DNA of 64,000 nucleotides from Istiophorus platypterus (taxonomy: Eukaryota > Chordata > Actinopteri > Istiophoriformes > Istiophoridae): contig CM029131.1 in assembly GCA_016859345.1 (NCBI GenBank), positions 12,692,378 through 12,756,377 of the forward strand, given 5' to 3'. Within the stretch, counting starts at the first letter, position 1. Every line of letters begins with the position of its first letter. Position numbers and translations under genes: made by a program. This document shows positions 26,397-36,646 of this stretch, piece after piece. The notes beneath the pieces were generated by a model. That model saw only the letters and a list, made by a program, of their open reading frames with translations. It was not told the DNA's origin and made no database searches.

Positions 26397-28083
26397 GTAA
26401 GGCTAACGAGCTAACTGGTTATCTATAAAATACGCTTCCATATCAAGGCTAACGATACCCACGCTAGCTTTAATTATACTTCGTGCCCATTGTCCAGCGT
26501 TCGTTACCAAAAAAAGAAAAATATATAATTACTTGTATTAAAACCAGCTCATTAGCATTACACTTGCATATTAATGAGGGTCGATACTGGTGTCGCAGTC
26601 TGACACTGGCCTTTTAAACCTTTCCAGTATCAGTCTTTCTCTCGTTTTCTGTCTTTGGCCATTTTGTGTCTCTGTGTCTAGGTTTGTGTCTCTTCCTGGT
26701 CTTCATTTGTCTCTTCGCGGTCAGTTTCAGTCTCTCTCCAGGATATTTGCAGGTGAGATCCAGCAGGATGTTTGTTGTGTATATTAGCTTGTGTTGACCT
26801 GTTACTCGCTGAAGCCCAGTTCTGTGTCTCATGGTTAGTCAGGTGTTGAATATCATTCCCTGCCAGTGTCAGACCTAATTGACTGAACTCTGACCCGGCT
26901 GCAGGAGGAGAGTAAGTCGCTCGCTCGGCCGACGGTCGAAGAGGGGAGAACGGGCCGCGGTTGTGCAGATGTTTGGCTCTGAATGTCGACATTTAACACG
27001 TCTACTGACGGTGTTTCTTTACCCAGAGCAGCTCTTGCTTTGAGAAGTGTATCATTACAACTCTGAATTGCAGAGAGGTTTAGACCACTGCCTGCTGACT
27101 GTATTGTTCTTTATTTTAGGCCAGTGGTTCCCAAACAAGGGGGCGGGGGGCACAAGAATAACGAGGGAAACTGAGATTGAATAGACCATTTTCACAACAG
27201 ATATTTTTACTTGTACAACACAATGATAAATGCTGTGTTGCCTTACAATAAGTGGAAAGGAAGCAACTGTTGTAAGTTATTTCAAACTGTGAGAGAGGCT
27301 TCTGAACCGGATTCATTTGGTTATAATAAAGAAACAAGTGCTTTGATTCTAGCAGCCAATCAAGTTTCAGGTCAGAAGGCTGTAGAACATCTGGTCTAAA
27401 TGGAGGAAAAAAAAAAAAAGTAAAATCTTCTGTTCTTGTCCCAAGTCAAGAACAGAAGGAGAAAAAAAAAAAAATCAAAGATGAGTAAGTTCAGTGACAT
27501 AAAATTAAACTGGAATAAGGTGTTTTGAAAGAGCTGGTTATTTCTTTTTCAAACCCTTTTTAAATTCATGTACCAAAACAAGCCAAACTTAATTGCTTTT
27601 TCTGGAACCTTTTAAACCGTATCCCAACAAAGTGCTTAAAGTCAGTTGATGAAGACTGATATGGTTGAAAGCTCTGGAAAAAGCTAGTTAGCTAGAGGAC
27701 CTTGAGTTGAGATTGTTGAGGCTGATCAAATATGAACAATGAAGCACCTAAATACGTCTGAAAGATTGAGTTCAGATTTAAGTCATACTCATACAAAAAG
27801 ACTGAATTTAACAGTTGATCTTAGACACATTTAGCTGTAACTGCATTTCAGGCTAAATCTAGTCAAATCATTTCAGAATGTTGTTGAAATCCATTTTCAT
27901 TAATGTTCTGCCAACGGCTTTCAGCATCAGTTTTTTGTAGTTGTCCCTGTGTCATTTTGTGCCAACTGACTTCCTCTGCTGTCCATCTGTCTCTATTGTT
28001 CCCCTCCTCTTAACATATGGCCCCAGATCTCAGAGCTCATCGCTACTTCAGCTTCATTAACCCCAGGAGGTGATGATTGTGTG

Positions 28084-28157
<74 letters not shown>

Positions 28158-28188
28158 GCACGCTGGTCCTCACGTCTCCCTCCTCCAG
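26397..28188 (+). other. intron-like region upstream of slain1-like exon
   Basis: No firmly coding exon. A possible small exon with acceptor GGCCCCAG near 28026 and donor GGAG/GTGATG near 28072 would join in phase to the next exon, but its peptide does not resemble the SLAIN segment expected there, so I do not call it. The remainder is AT-rich DNA with A-runs near 27406-27420 and 27462-27476. Confidence 0.35.
28088..28154. repeat. (GT)n microsatellite
   Basis: About 33 uninterrupted GT dinucleotides that end only 34 nt before the 3' splice site of the slain1-like exon at 28189. Confidence 0.97.
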
Positions 28189-28600
28189 GTCTAAGGCAGG
28201 ACTACGCCAGCACGTCGTCCATCATGGCCAACCGCCGCAGCCAGAGCTTCACCTTCCAGCTCAGCCAGCTCAGCGCCGGCCCCGACCTGGAGGAGGAAGA
28301 CGAGGAGGACGACGAAGACTACGGCCTCCTGCCGCCGCCGGCGCCGCGCCGCGCCTAACCCGCCTTCCGCACTCCCACACCTTCTCCAGCATCCGAGACT
28401 GGCGAAGAAGCACCAGCTCCCTGTCCACCCCTCCTTCCACCCCCTCCACACCTCCGTACCTTCCGCCGGGTTCGCCTTTCAGCCCCAGCCTCAAGCCCAA
28501 CCGCAAGGTCTGGGCCTGGGTCTGGGCCTGGGTCTGGGCCTGGGTCTGGGCCTGGGCAGCCTCTGCGCGTCCGAGCAGCAGGGCTTCAGACCAGGATCAG
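28189..28600 (+). CDS. slain1: slain1-like exon, with two apparent frameshifts
   Basis: SLAIN1 is a cytoplasmic microtubule plus-end protein that binds CLASP/ch-TOG-type factors. After a clean acceptor (CCTCCAG/GT) the first frame reads LRQDYASTSS followed by an acidic run (EEEDEEDDEDY) and LLPPPAPRR, then stops at 28356-28358. The neighbouring frame then reads RLTRLPHSHTFSSIRDWRR. The exon must end in the third frame, because the donor (GATCAG/GTGAGA) has to join the next exon as G-AT AAG. Both protein blocks match SLAIN1 order (LRQDYAS, acidic run, LPPP, PHSQTFSSIR) as I remember it. Two separate single-base losses would explain this: near 28350, and somewhere between about 28430 and 28510. 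The end also holds a 12-bp minisatellite. Either sequence errors in GC-rich DNA or a decaying gene. The family call is firm; the functional state is not. Confidence 0.8.
28507..28557 (+). repeat. 12-bp coding minisatellite
   Basis: Four copies of GTCTGGGCCTGG inside the slain1-like exon. In the frame fixed by the downstream splice phase it codes Gly-Leu repeats; in the other frame it gives Val-Trp-Ala-Trp. Confidence 0.9.
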
Positions 28601-29924
28601 GTGAGAAGACAGACCTTTACCATTGACTGTAGTCTAAATGGAGTCAAGGGTAAAATATTGATTTAGAAGTCGCCCTTGTGCTTTTTGTTTGACTTCAAAT
28701 GAGGGATTAGTGTTTGTTTTATTGACAAATTCTAATATACTAGTAAAATACAACACATCCGACTCTCACAGGGATAAAATGATAAACCTCTAAACATATT
28801 TTCATTATTCTGTTTTTCACTCTGTACTAACCTTTACCAAGATGGAGACAAGCATTCAGTGTTTAATCGTAATACTAGAAAACTTAATCATATGAACAAT
28901 GAGTATTTTTTTTTTCTAGGGCGACAAGGTGAGATACTCAAAAAAAATCATACAAGACAATGTTTATATGAAATAGACATAAGAATGTACATTCTGTTTG
29001 GGAATAATATCTAGTAGCTGCTGTTTACATTTGCATCAAAAGCCCTGAAAAATGATTTTCTCAATAACTGGAACATGAATTCAGTTCTGATTGCAAGAAT
29101 CAAAGGTTCGGCTTAAATGACCATGTAAATTTTTAACAGAGTGAAGTTAAAACCTCAGACTGGACCGAACCTCCTTCATTCAGACTAGTACTAATGAGTT
29201 ATTTCTGTTTGGCTTTTTTTTGTTGTTTTTGTTTTGCTTTTTTACGTGTGTATTTGTATACATGTGTACATGTGTGTATTGTTTTGGGGGAACTTGACTG
29301 TGGTGTCCAGCCAATTTTGAGAGTAAGTCAGCACTGTTTTCCACTTGATGTAAAATACGATTTAACACTTGCTTAACTTCCCAAACATTGGAATATTTTT
29401 GAATATTAATATGAATATTAATGCGATTGAACTCAATTTAAAAACACTTACTCTAACGCCATGGATTCGTCTGTCAGTGACGTGTTTGCCGATTCACTTT
29501 CACATTTCGAGACGTATCTCGTCTCCACTGTGTGATCACGCCGAGGCCCCCACCTGACCCGCGCTGATGCTCTAACCACTTAATAATAACTCGAGTCGGC
29601 CTAAGCCTCTTGTACAACTGGACTTAGGGCTCTCACACTGGCGTGTTTCCGGTCCGAGGGAGGGGGGGGTTGATGGGATTAGAGCGGCGAGTGTATATCT
29701 GACCGAGGGGGGGTGGGAACTGTTACACGGTAACAGAGATCAAAGTCACCTTAAAGGGATGGAGGCGTAATAACCGAGCAGGCATAACTATAGAACAAAA
29801 CATGAAAACAAAACATGAACCTGTATGTAATGTTATATTGTATTTAACAGTGAGACTGGTCCATTTTACATCATAAATCACCCCTCGCGCCTCCCGTGTT
29901 TGTTTCTCTTTCCGTCTCCGTCAG
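28601..29924 (+). other. slain1-like intron
   Basis: AT-rich intron, bounded by GTGAGA and by CTCCGTCAG. Near 29645-29690 it contains a short GC-rich sequence (TTCCGGTCCGAGGGAGGG, then TTGATGGGATTAGA) that recurs at 47430, 50060 and 52480. Confidence 0.7.
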
Positions 29925-30074
29925 ATAAGCTGCGGAGGAGTATGCCTAACCTTGTCAGAACTCCCAGCATGCCTAATGTGCCCGCTCCCGCCAATCTTAG
30001 TGCTTCCCCTTCTTTGCTTTGTAACAGCCAGAGTTTTGATTCGTCCAGCGGGCTCGCTCGCCTGCAGTCCTCCA
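29925..30074 (+). CDS. slain1: slain1-like exon, intact
   Basis: Acceptor CCGTCAG and donor TCCTCCA/GTAAGA frame 150 nt. With the 1-nt carry-over from the previous exon it reads DKLRRSMPNLVRTPSMPN, and further on NSQSFDSSSGLARLQSS. The DKLRRSMPNL(A/V)R block and the NSQSFDSS block are distinctive of SLAIN1; SLAIN2 has KLRRSLPNLSR at this place. The exon is open throughout. The exons that should follow (proline/serine-rich region) were not found in the 22 kb of repeats to the right, unless one lies in the N gap. Confidence 0.88.
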
Positions 30075-31150
30075 GTAAGACAGTTTCCCTTCTGTTTTGT
30101 GTAATTTGAATTAAACTTTATGCACATGTTAAATTTCTTTATAATAAAATGAATGTTAAAATTAAATTAAAATTAAAAAAAAATTAAAATTAAATATTCT
30201 TGTAAATTCCAACAAACTCTTGCAACTGTTGTAAAATTGAGGACCATGTCATGTGACTCCATATTTCTCACTGTCTGATTTGTAAATGAATGGTTGGATG
30301 AATGTGTTGAGGATGAAAAGTAACTTCAAATAAATGCAGAAATACATACTGCAAAATAAGCACGTCAATGTAAATTATCTTAAATATATAAATACTGAAA
30401 TAAAACTAAAATGTTTACAAATAAATGCTTGAATACTGAAATAACTGAAAGCAAACATAAGTGAATATCAATGGAAATTAATTGCAACATAAATGTCTGT
30501 GTACATAGACATTTAGACTCCTACATTCATTTACATGTATGTGCATTGATTTCTACAAATCTAGAGACACAGATATAGAATCTCAGGCTGTTGCACATTT
30601 TGAAGTCAGACATTCAAAGGAAAGACTGAATCCTTGAAATGACGGTGTTCTTACCTCCGCCCTGGTGGCTGGTGGTTGAACATACATTAAGTCCGACATT
30701 GAAAGGAAGGAGACAAAAGCCCGATGACTCACTGTATTACCGTCCGCCCTGGTGGCTCAGCGGCTCAATTTGGAAGGATAGTTGTTATTTTTTGGTTTTT
30801 AAAGAGTTTATATAAAATAGAATGATTTTTCTCACTGTGTGTTTAAATTGTGAATCGATAATATTTTAATGACATTAATTTAAACACTGAAACAGAAGGA
30901 CACTTGACCCTAATTGACCCAAACTGAAGCTGAAAGGCATCTAGCAGCTTCCTGCAGCAACCGCACCTTCACCAACGACATCTAGATCATTAGACATCAG
31001 GTACAAAGAAAAGGGTTTGAGAAAACTGATGTGAGGAAATTACTTGTGGATGAAAGCTAAGGCTACAGCCACTAGCTGGGTAGCTTAGCTTAGCAAAAGA
31101 CTGGGAAAGCGGTGAAAGCATTGTGTTAAAACTAATTGTTGTACTGTCAT
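30075..31150 (+). other. slain1-like intron, start of repeat block
   Basis: AT-rich DNA. 30200-30585 is an inverted copy of sequence at about 35990-36385 and 44060-44455. 30590-30770 holds degenerate copies of the tRNA-like repeat (TGGTGGCT with CATTCAAAGGAAAGACTGAA). No coding exon was found. Confidence 0.6.
30200..30585 (-). repeat. inverted copy of the AT-rich repeat at 36.0-36.4 kb
   Basis: Read on the minus strand it matches 35990-36385 nearly base for base over long stretches, for example GTAGGAGTCTAAATG, CAATTAATTTCCATT and ATGGTCCTCAATTTTA, in the same order. Confidence 0.85.
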
Positions 31151-31158
31151 TTTGACAT

Positions 31159-31374
31159 TTGAACTACAAATTGCTTTTCCCAAGGCGTCAGCTGCATTTA
31201 GTGGTTCCCTTCTTCATCATGGTTTCAGGGATTGTGGGAACATCCCTCATGTACCTGGACAGCAGCATCATTGCGTCCTGGATCCTTGGCTCACACCTGC
31301 CTCACACTATAATGCTCCCCAGACCGGCCTGCATCCTCTTCATCTGCGTTTCCGAATGGCAACAGGGCTGTTAG
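31159..31374 (+). pseudogene. SLC5A7-like exon fragment, plus strand
   Basis: The frame reads FIMVSGIVGTSLMYLDSS, a short gap, then IIASWILGSHLPHTIMLP. It aligns with the SLC5A7 (high-affinity choline transporter) segment around VWVMRITVFVFGASAT and YLSSDLVYIVIFPQLL, a pair of late membrane helices. The upstream sequence has the same context as the minus-strand copies at 46.5, 49.1 and 51.7 kb. It stands alone, stops soon after, and has no neighbouring transporter exons, so it is a decayed fragment carried by a duplication. Function excluded; family call moderate. Confidence 0.6.
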
Positions 31375-31474
31375 AGGCCATATAGTTTCTATAGGAATGG
31401 GACTATTATGTAGAGAGCAGGTGCATTTCCCAGAGGGCACCAGCAGATGGTGCCAGAGAGGGCGATGCTGTGAT

Positions 31475-32006
31475 GTTTTGGGACGCTTTCGTCCCTTTTT
31501 GTTCTTAACAGGATCCTCAAGGAATCTTCTTACCGCTTGATGTTTTCAAATTAAAGGCTGTGTTCACGTTTTTAAAGTCCACCTCAAAACAATAGTCAGG
31601 TGCCATTAGCAACATTGAAACAGGTATTTTCCTGCTGTTTCAAGTGCAGGTGAGTGGGTGGAGGGCACAACCTGTAATTAGTTTAACGCTGCAACAGTCC
31701 GAGCCAGAAAAATTGTGAATATCTTCAAAAGTTATTGTCTTTTTCGTACAGAATCCCCTCTTTTCTTAATGAAAAGTATTTGAGCTGCAGTGAAAGGACA
31801 AAAACAACCCTGATCTGACCAAATTTGAGATCTTTAGATAAACCTTCGTAACATTTTAGCCTAGAACAAGAGCTGTGAGGTTTGTCACCATCACTTCCAT
31901 TGAAGCACTGTAGAACAAATACCAGTTTCAACAACCAGTATGTACAGGAGGATGGAGAAGTAGCAGAACCTGTTTCAGTGTAATTATGGGCAACTGGACA
32001 CTGTAT
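31475..32006 (+). repeat. left arm of large inverted repeat
   Basis: From CTTTCGTCCCTTTTTG to GGCAACTGGACACTGTAT, it is the inverted counterpart of 54476-54985. Long blocks are identical, including AGGATCCTCAAGGAATCTTC and ACAGAATCCCCTCTTTTC; a stretch near 31820-31860 differs. It is cut by the N gap. The centre may derive from a last SLC5A7-like exon (a GIFLPLDVFK reading in the right arm), but that is weak. Confidence 0.85.
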
Positions 32007-32506
32007 NNNNNNNNNNNNNNNNNNNNNNNNNNNNNNNNNNNNNNNNNNNNNNNNNNNNNNNNNNNNNNNNNNNNNNNNNNNNNNNNNNNNNNNNNNNNNN
32101 NNNNNNNNNNNNNNNNNNNNNNNNNNNNNNNNNNNNNNNNNNNNNNNNNNNNNNNNNNNNNNNNNNNNNNNNNNNNNNNNNNNNNNNNNNNNNNNNNNNN
32201 NNNNNNNNNNNNNNNNNNNNNNNNNNNNNNNNNNNNNNNNNNNNNNNNNNNNNNNNNNNNNNNNNNNNNNNNNNNNNNNNNNNNNNNNNNNNNNNNNNNN
32301 NNNNNNNNNNNNNNNNNNNNNNNNNNNNNNNNNNNNNNNNNNNNNNNNNNNNNNNNNNNNNNNNNNNNNNNNNNNNNNNNNNNNNNNNNNNNNNNNNNNN
32401 NNNNNNNNNNNNNNNNNNNNNNNNNNNNNNNNNNNNNNNNNNNNNNNNNNNNNNNNNNNNNNNNNNNNNNNNNNNNNNNNNNNNNNNNNNNNNNNNNNNN
32501 NNNNNN
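32007..32506. other. assembly gap, 500 N
   Basis: Exactly 500 N, a placeholder of unknown true size. It separates the inverted-repeat arm from the first tRNA-like unit, so the join is unproven. Confidence 1.
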
Positions 32507-33600
32507 ACATTCAAAGGAAAGAGTGAAATGCTTGAAACGAGAAAGTTCTTATGTCTGCCCTGATGGCTCAATGGGTTAAGCTCCTGAACAGGTGCTTGGT
32601 GGACATGGGTTCTATCCCAGGGAGGACGGACGGACGGATGGAAGGCAGGAGGAAGAGGAAGAGGAGGAGGAGGAGGAGGAAGGAGAAGGCAGGGGGGGTG
32701 GAGGATTAAGGAGGGGGAGGAGGCAAGAGTGTAGAGAAGGTGGGGGGGGCTGGAGTGGGGAGAAGGGGGGAGGGAATAGAAGAAGAGGAGGAGGGAATTT
32801 CCAATTTAACTTTTTTTTCATAATTTTTAAAAAAAAAAGAAGGCTTCCTCTCCCCCCACCCCCCCCTTCCACTCCACCCCACCCTCTGGCCTCCGCCCTT
32901 CCTGGCTCCGCCCTCCACTCCTGGCTCCGCCCTCCACTCTGGCCTTGGCTCCGCCCTCCACTCCTGGCTCCGCCCTCCACTCTGGCCACGGCTCCGCCCT
33001 CCGCTCCTGGCTCCGCCCTCCACTCTGGCCTTGGCTCCGCCCTCCACTCTGGCCTTGGCTCCGCCCTCTGCTCTGGCCTTGGCTCCGCCCTCTGCTCTTG
33101 GCTCCGCCCTCCGCTCTGGCCTCAGCTCCGCCCTCCGCTCTGGCCTTGGCTCCGCCCTCTGCTCTTGGCTCCGCCCTCCACTCTGGCCTCGGCTCCGCCC
33201 TCCACTCTGGCCTTGGCTCCGCCCTCTGCTCCTGGCTCCGCCCTCCACTCTGGCCTCGGCTCCGCCCTCCGCTCCTGGCTCCGCCCTCCACTCTGGCCTC
33301 GGCTCCGCCCTCCGCTCCTGGCTCCGCCCTCCACTCTGGCCTCGGCTCCGCCCTCCACTCCTGGCTCCGCCCTCCACTCTGGCCTCGGCTCCGCCCTCCT
33401 CTCCACTCAAGCCATGGCTCCGCCCTCTGCTCCATTCAGGCCTTGGCTCCGCCCCACTCAGGCCACGGCTCCGCCCTCCACTCCTGGCCCCGCCTTCCGC
33501 TCCGCCCTCTGCTCCACCTTCCTGCTTTACTGGGATTCGAACCCATGTCCACCATACACCTGTTCACGTGCTTAACCCATTGAGCCACCAGAGCGGCGCA
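32507..33600. mobile_element. composite tRNA-like/VNTR element, copy 1
   Basis: Left part: a plus-strand tRNA-like unit (A box TGGCTCAATGGGTTAAG near 32565, then GGTTCTATCCC near 32610) broken at CAGGGAGGACGGACGG. Next come a GGA-rich tract (32640-32805), an A/T-rich spacer with TTTTTTTTCATAATTTTT, and a CT/GC-rich VNTR (about 32870-33515). Right part: a minus-strand tRNA-like unit with a perfect B box (GGATTCGAACC near 33532-33545). The two tRNA-like parts are inverted to each other, so about 900 bp is enclosed by inverted arms. No coding capacity: the long Ser/Ala/Leu/Pro frames over the VNTR are artefacts. The same structure recurs at 40576-41670. Confidence 0.6.
32870..33515. repeat. GC-rich VNTR, 24-bp and ~19-bp units
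   Basis: About thirty units beginning GGCTCCGCCCTC. A long unit ends CACTCTGGCCTT or CACTCTGGCCTC (24 bp) and a short unit ends CACTCCT (19 bp), in a mixed order. On the plus strand almost no purine-rich stretch interrupts it. Confidence 0.95.
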
Positions 33601-33965
33601 AAAACACCGTCTTTTCAAGGATTTCAGTCTTTCCTTTGAGTGTGGAACTTCAAAATTTGTCATAGCCGGGGATCGAACCCGGGTCCACCGAACACCTGTT
33701 CAGGCGCTTAACCCACTGTGCCACCTGGGCACTCCTAAAAACAATGAATAACCAAGGACTTCACTCTTTCCTTTGTATGTTGGACTTGATCCATGTTCAA
33801 CCTGTTGAGCCACCAGAGCAGAGGTAAGAACACCATCATTTCAAGGATTTCAGTCTTTCCTTTGAATGTCTGACTTCAAAATGTGCAATAGCCTGAGATT
33901 CGAACCCGTGGAGTCCAAACACATGTTCAGGTGCTTAACCCGTTGAGTCACCAGGTCAGAGACCA
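33515..33965 (-). repeat. tRNA-like repeat units, minus orientation
   Basis: Three to four diverged copies: near 33530-33600, 33660-33730, 33770-33830 and 33880-33960. Each has, on the minus strand, the A-box-like TGGCTCAA.GGGTTAAG and a B-box-like GGTTCGAA.CC or GGGTTCGATCC. Spacer text matches the plus-strand arrays (GAAAGACTGAAATCC). Confidence 0.85.
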
Positions 33966-34907
33966 TAACATCTTCATTTTTAAAGGTTTTTGGTCTTTCA
34001 AGCTTCAAGCCTAAACCTTGTTACTATGCCATCAGTTGTTCATTTAATTTGACCTCTCTGCCTTGGTTTCTGCTTTATATCTAGTGGCTCCTGGATCATC
34101 TATTACAATCATGTTAGATGCAGCTTTGTGGATATGGTTCTTTACATAACCCAGCTGCAAAATACATACATTTTCTGGTTTTATACATTTTATTTTTATT
34201 TCCACATTACTGCATTAAGTTTCTACTGCAATAATGTCTTTGTTTCTATATTTGTGTCTCTAGATTTGTAGAAATAAATGCACATACATGTATATGAATG
34301 TAGGAGTCTAAATGTACAAATAGACATTTATGATGCAATTAATTTCCATTAACATTCCATTAACACAAATGTGTATAAAATAAATATAAGTGATATATTT
34401 ATACAACTTTGTAACCTTCACCGTAAACTGAATCTAACATGAACCTAAATGTACATAACAGAAAATTAAAGGACAAACATTGAGCCCTTGCCTCTTCTCT
34501 ATGTCCGTAAATAGGTTGGAAATGCATATCTAGGTTTCTTCCATTTCTTTTGTTTTCGTTAGAAAGTCATTTGACTTCAAAATGTCATGGAATAATTCAT
34601 GGTGCATTAGAGGTGCACTTGTGAAAATTTGCATAGGTGACTAGGTTGTTGCTACTGCTCTGTTAATGCCGATGTGTGGATTGTAGCGCCCAAAAGATCC
34701 CCCTTTCCTCACCCTTGCTATGTCATATGTAAAATATCGGAAAGAAACATACAGTGCTAATGCAAATGTATGATTTCCATGTGCTGGTGTGTCCCTCCCC
34801 TGCATTAATTTCCCATAAAGTTGTTCAGCCAATGGGCAAACTCAAGAAGAAGAAGAATTAGTAAACCTTTACTGGATTAGTGGATTAGTCAACGTTTATG
34901 ATCCACA

Positions 34908-35380
34908 ATGGCTCTCAGCTTGGTAGCAGGAGCCCTCACAATGACAGGTAAGTGTCTGGTTATACACAATCTCCTTTATTCTCAACAAGTAAAATTAAAC
35001 CATCTTTACATATGTCTATTCTCCTTAGCCTATTGGATCGGCAGTGCCTTGGTCGTCGGCTCTTCTTCTTTTTAGGCATCAGATAAGGAGCCGTGGGTGA
35101 TGTGTCTCTGCACAGTGGTTGCGGGGCCTGTGGGAACATCGCTCGCCTTCCTGGACGGCGGCATCTCGGTGTTCTGGATCCTGGGCTCAGACCTGACTTA
35201 CACCATTTTATTCCCCCAGCTGATCTTCATCCTCCTCACCAAGGTTTCTGATGGATACGGGGCAATGGCAGGCCACCTGGTTGCCGTGGTGATGAGCCCT
35301 CATCGGGCCTCCCTTTACCCTTCATTTCCAGCTCCATCACCAGCAGAGGGCGCCAGACTGGTGGATTTTCAAAATGGTAG
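34908..35380 (+). pseudogene. SLC5A7-like pseudogene, plus copy 1
   Basis: First exon 34908-34947 reads MALSLVAGALTMT and ends CAG/GTAAGT. After an acceptor at 35028 it reads on in phase as AYWIGSALVVGSSSF and then stops. This fits SLC5A7 GGFTMTATWVGGGYINGT. A later segment from about 35077 reads ASDKEPWVMCL, then SVFWILGSDLTYTILFPQL, FILLTKVSDGYGAMAGHL. It fits the SLC5A7 run from ASDKEIVWVM to [23 protein letters not shown]. All exons between these two parts of the transporter are missing, so the copy joins the first and a late portion. It cannot make a transporter. An intact source gene presumably lies elsewhere. Confidence 0.7.
35338..35356 (+). promoter_or_regulatory. CTCF-like motif
   Basis: CACCAGCAGAGGGCGCCAG is a near-consensus CTCF core, directly after the SLC5A7-like fragment. 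It is duplicated at 43410-43428. Confidence 0.55.
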
Positions 35381-35479
35381 AGACAAGCCTCTGTGCCATT
35401 GCTTGATACAAGTTTCTAATTTTTGTGTGTTTGTAATATGAGCATGATTATTATGATTATCATTCCATATATAATAATG

Positions 35480-35725
35480 AATGTGGGACTTCAAGATTTG
35501 CAGTAGCCAGGATTCGAACCCATTGCGTCCAAACACATGTTCAGACGCTTAACCCGTCGAGCCACCAGGGCAGACTTAAGAATATCGTCATTTCAAGGAT
35601 ATCAGTCTTTCCTTTGAATGTGGGACTTCAAAATTTGCTAAAGCCTGGGATTTGAACCGGTGTAGTCCAAACACCTGTTCAAATGCTTAACCCGTTGAGT
35701 CACCAGGTCAGAGACCCTAACATCT
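35480..35725 (-). repeat. tRNA-like repeat units, minus orientation
   Basis: Two diverged copies with inverse A-box and B-box sequences (GATTCGAACC near 35510; AACCCGTCGAGCCACCA near 35550) flanked by the standard spacer TTTCCTTTGAATGTGGGACT. Confidence 0.85.
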
Positions 35726-36537
35726 TCATTTTCAAAGGTTTTCAGTCTTTCAAGCTTCAAGCCTAAACCTTGTTACTATGCAATCAGTTGTTCATTTAAT
35801 TTGACCTCTCTGCCTTGGTTTCTGCTTTATATCTAGTGGCTCCTGGATCATCTATTACAATCATGTTAGATGCAGCTTTTTGGATTTGGTTGGATTTTAC
35901 ATAACCCAACTGCAAAATACATACATTTTCGGGTTTTATACATTTTTATTTCCACATAACTGCATTAAGTATTCTACTGCAATAATGTCTTTGTTCCTAT
36001 ATTTGTGTCTCTAGATTTGTAGAAAATAATGCACATACATGATATATGAATGTAGGAGTCTAAATGTACAAATAGAAATTTATGATGCAATTAATTTCCA
36101 TTAACATTGATATTCACTTATGTTTTCTTTCAGTTATTTCAGTATTTAAGCATTTAATTGTAAACATTTTAATTTTATTTCAGTATTTATATATTTAAGA
36201 TAATTTATAAATTCACGTGCTTATTTTGCATAATGTATTTGCGTATTAATTTGAAGTCCTTTTTCATCCTCCACACATTCATCCAACCATTCATTTACAA
36301 ATCAGACAGTGATAAATATGTAGTCACATGACATGGTCCTCAATTTTATAACAGTTGGAAGAGTTTGTTGGAATTTATAAGAACATATTTAAGCTCTGGC
36401 TCAGACTCTTGAGATTCCTCTTGCAAATCAGAAGGTTCAGGTTAAAATTTTTTCATCATTTCTATGTCATGCAGTCTTTCTGCAGGAATGATTTGGTGTC
36501 AATGGTGTTAAAACCACACAGAGCCATTTGAAATCCT

Positions 36538-36554
36538 GCCACTAGGTGGCGCCA
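36538..36554 (+). promoter_or_regulatory. CTCF-like motif
   Basis: GCCACTAGGTGGCGCCA, a strong fit to the CTCF core. The same site is present in the second copy at 44612-44628. Confidence 0.6.
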
Positions 36555-36584
36555 AAAAATGTGGAAGCCCAACCTCTCTGTGAT

Positions 36585-36640
36585 GCTATGATATATACAC
36601 CCATCAGCCACGACGTTAAAATCGGTCTCTTTCATTTAGT
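36585..36640. mobile_element. possible Tc-type transposon end
   Basis: TATATACACCCATCAGCCACG followed by ACGTTAAAATC resembles a terminal sequence (TATACACYGATCAGCCATAACATTAAAA) that I recall from abundant fish DNA transposon remnants. No second end was found, and the match is from memory only. Confidence 0.3.
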
Positions 36641-36646
36641 GGCAGT

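Noticed and set aside
28070..28187. Coding start in the (GT)n tract with long Cys-Val runs
   Set aside because: The microsatellite is intronic, upstream of the acceptor at 28188.
31984..32571. Open frames of about 195-261 codons spanning the N gap
   Set aside because: Made of X from the 500 N; no sequence evidence.
32592..33575. 327-codon open frame and several 180-240-codon frames on both strands over 32.6-33.7 and 40.5-41.7 kb
   Set aside because: They are translations of the GC-rich VNTR in all frames (Ser-Ala-Leu-Pro or Arg-Ala-Glu-Pro repeats). Open frames on both strands at once show that the repeat lacks stop triplets; no gene.
33530..33600. True tRNA genes in the repeat arrays (a perfect B box GGTTCGAATCC and good A box)
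   Set aside because: No acceptor stem pairing and no proper anticodon loop (a four-base loop in the CACCTGAACAGGTG hairpin), and units are embedded in 137-bp repeats. tRNA-derived, not tRNA.
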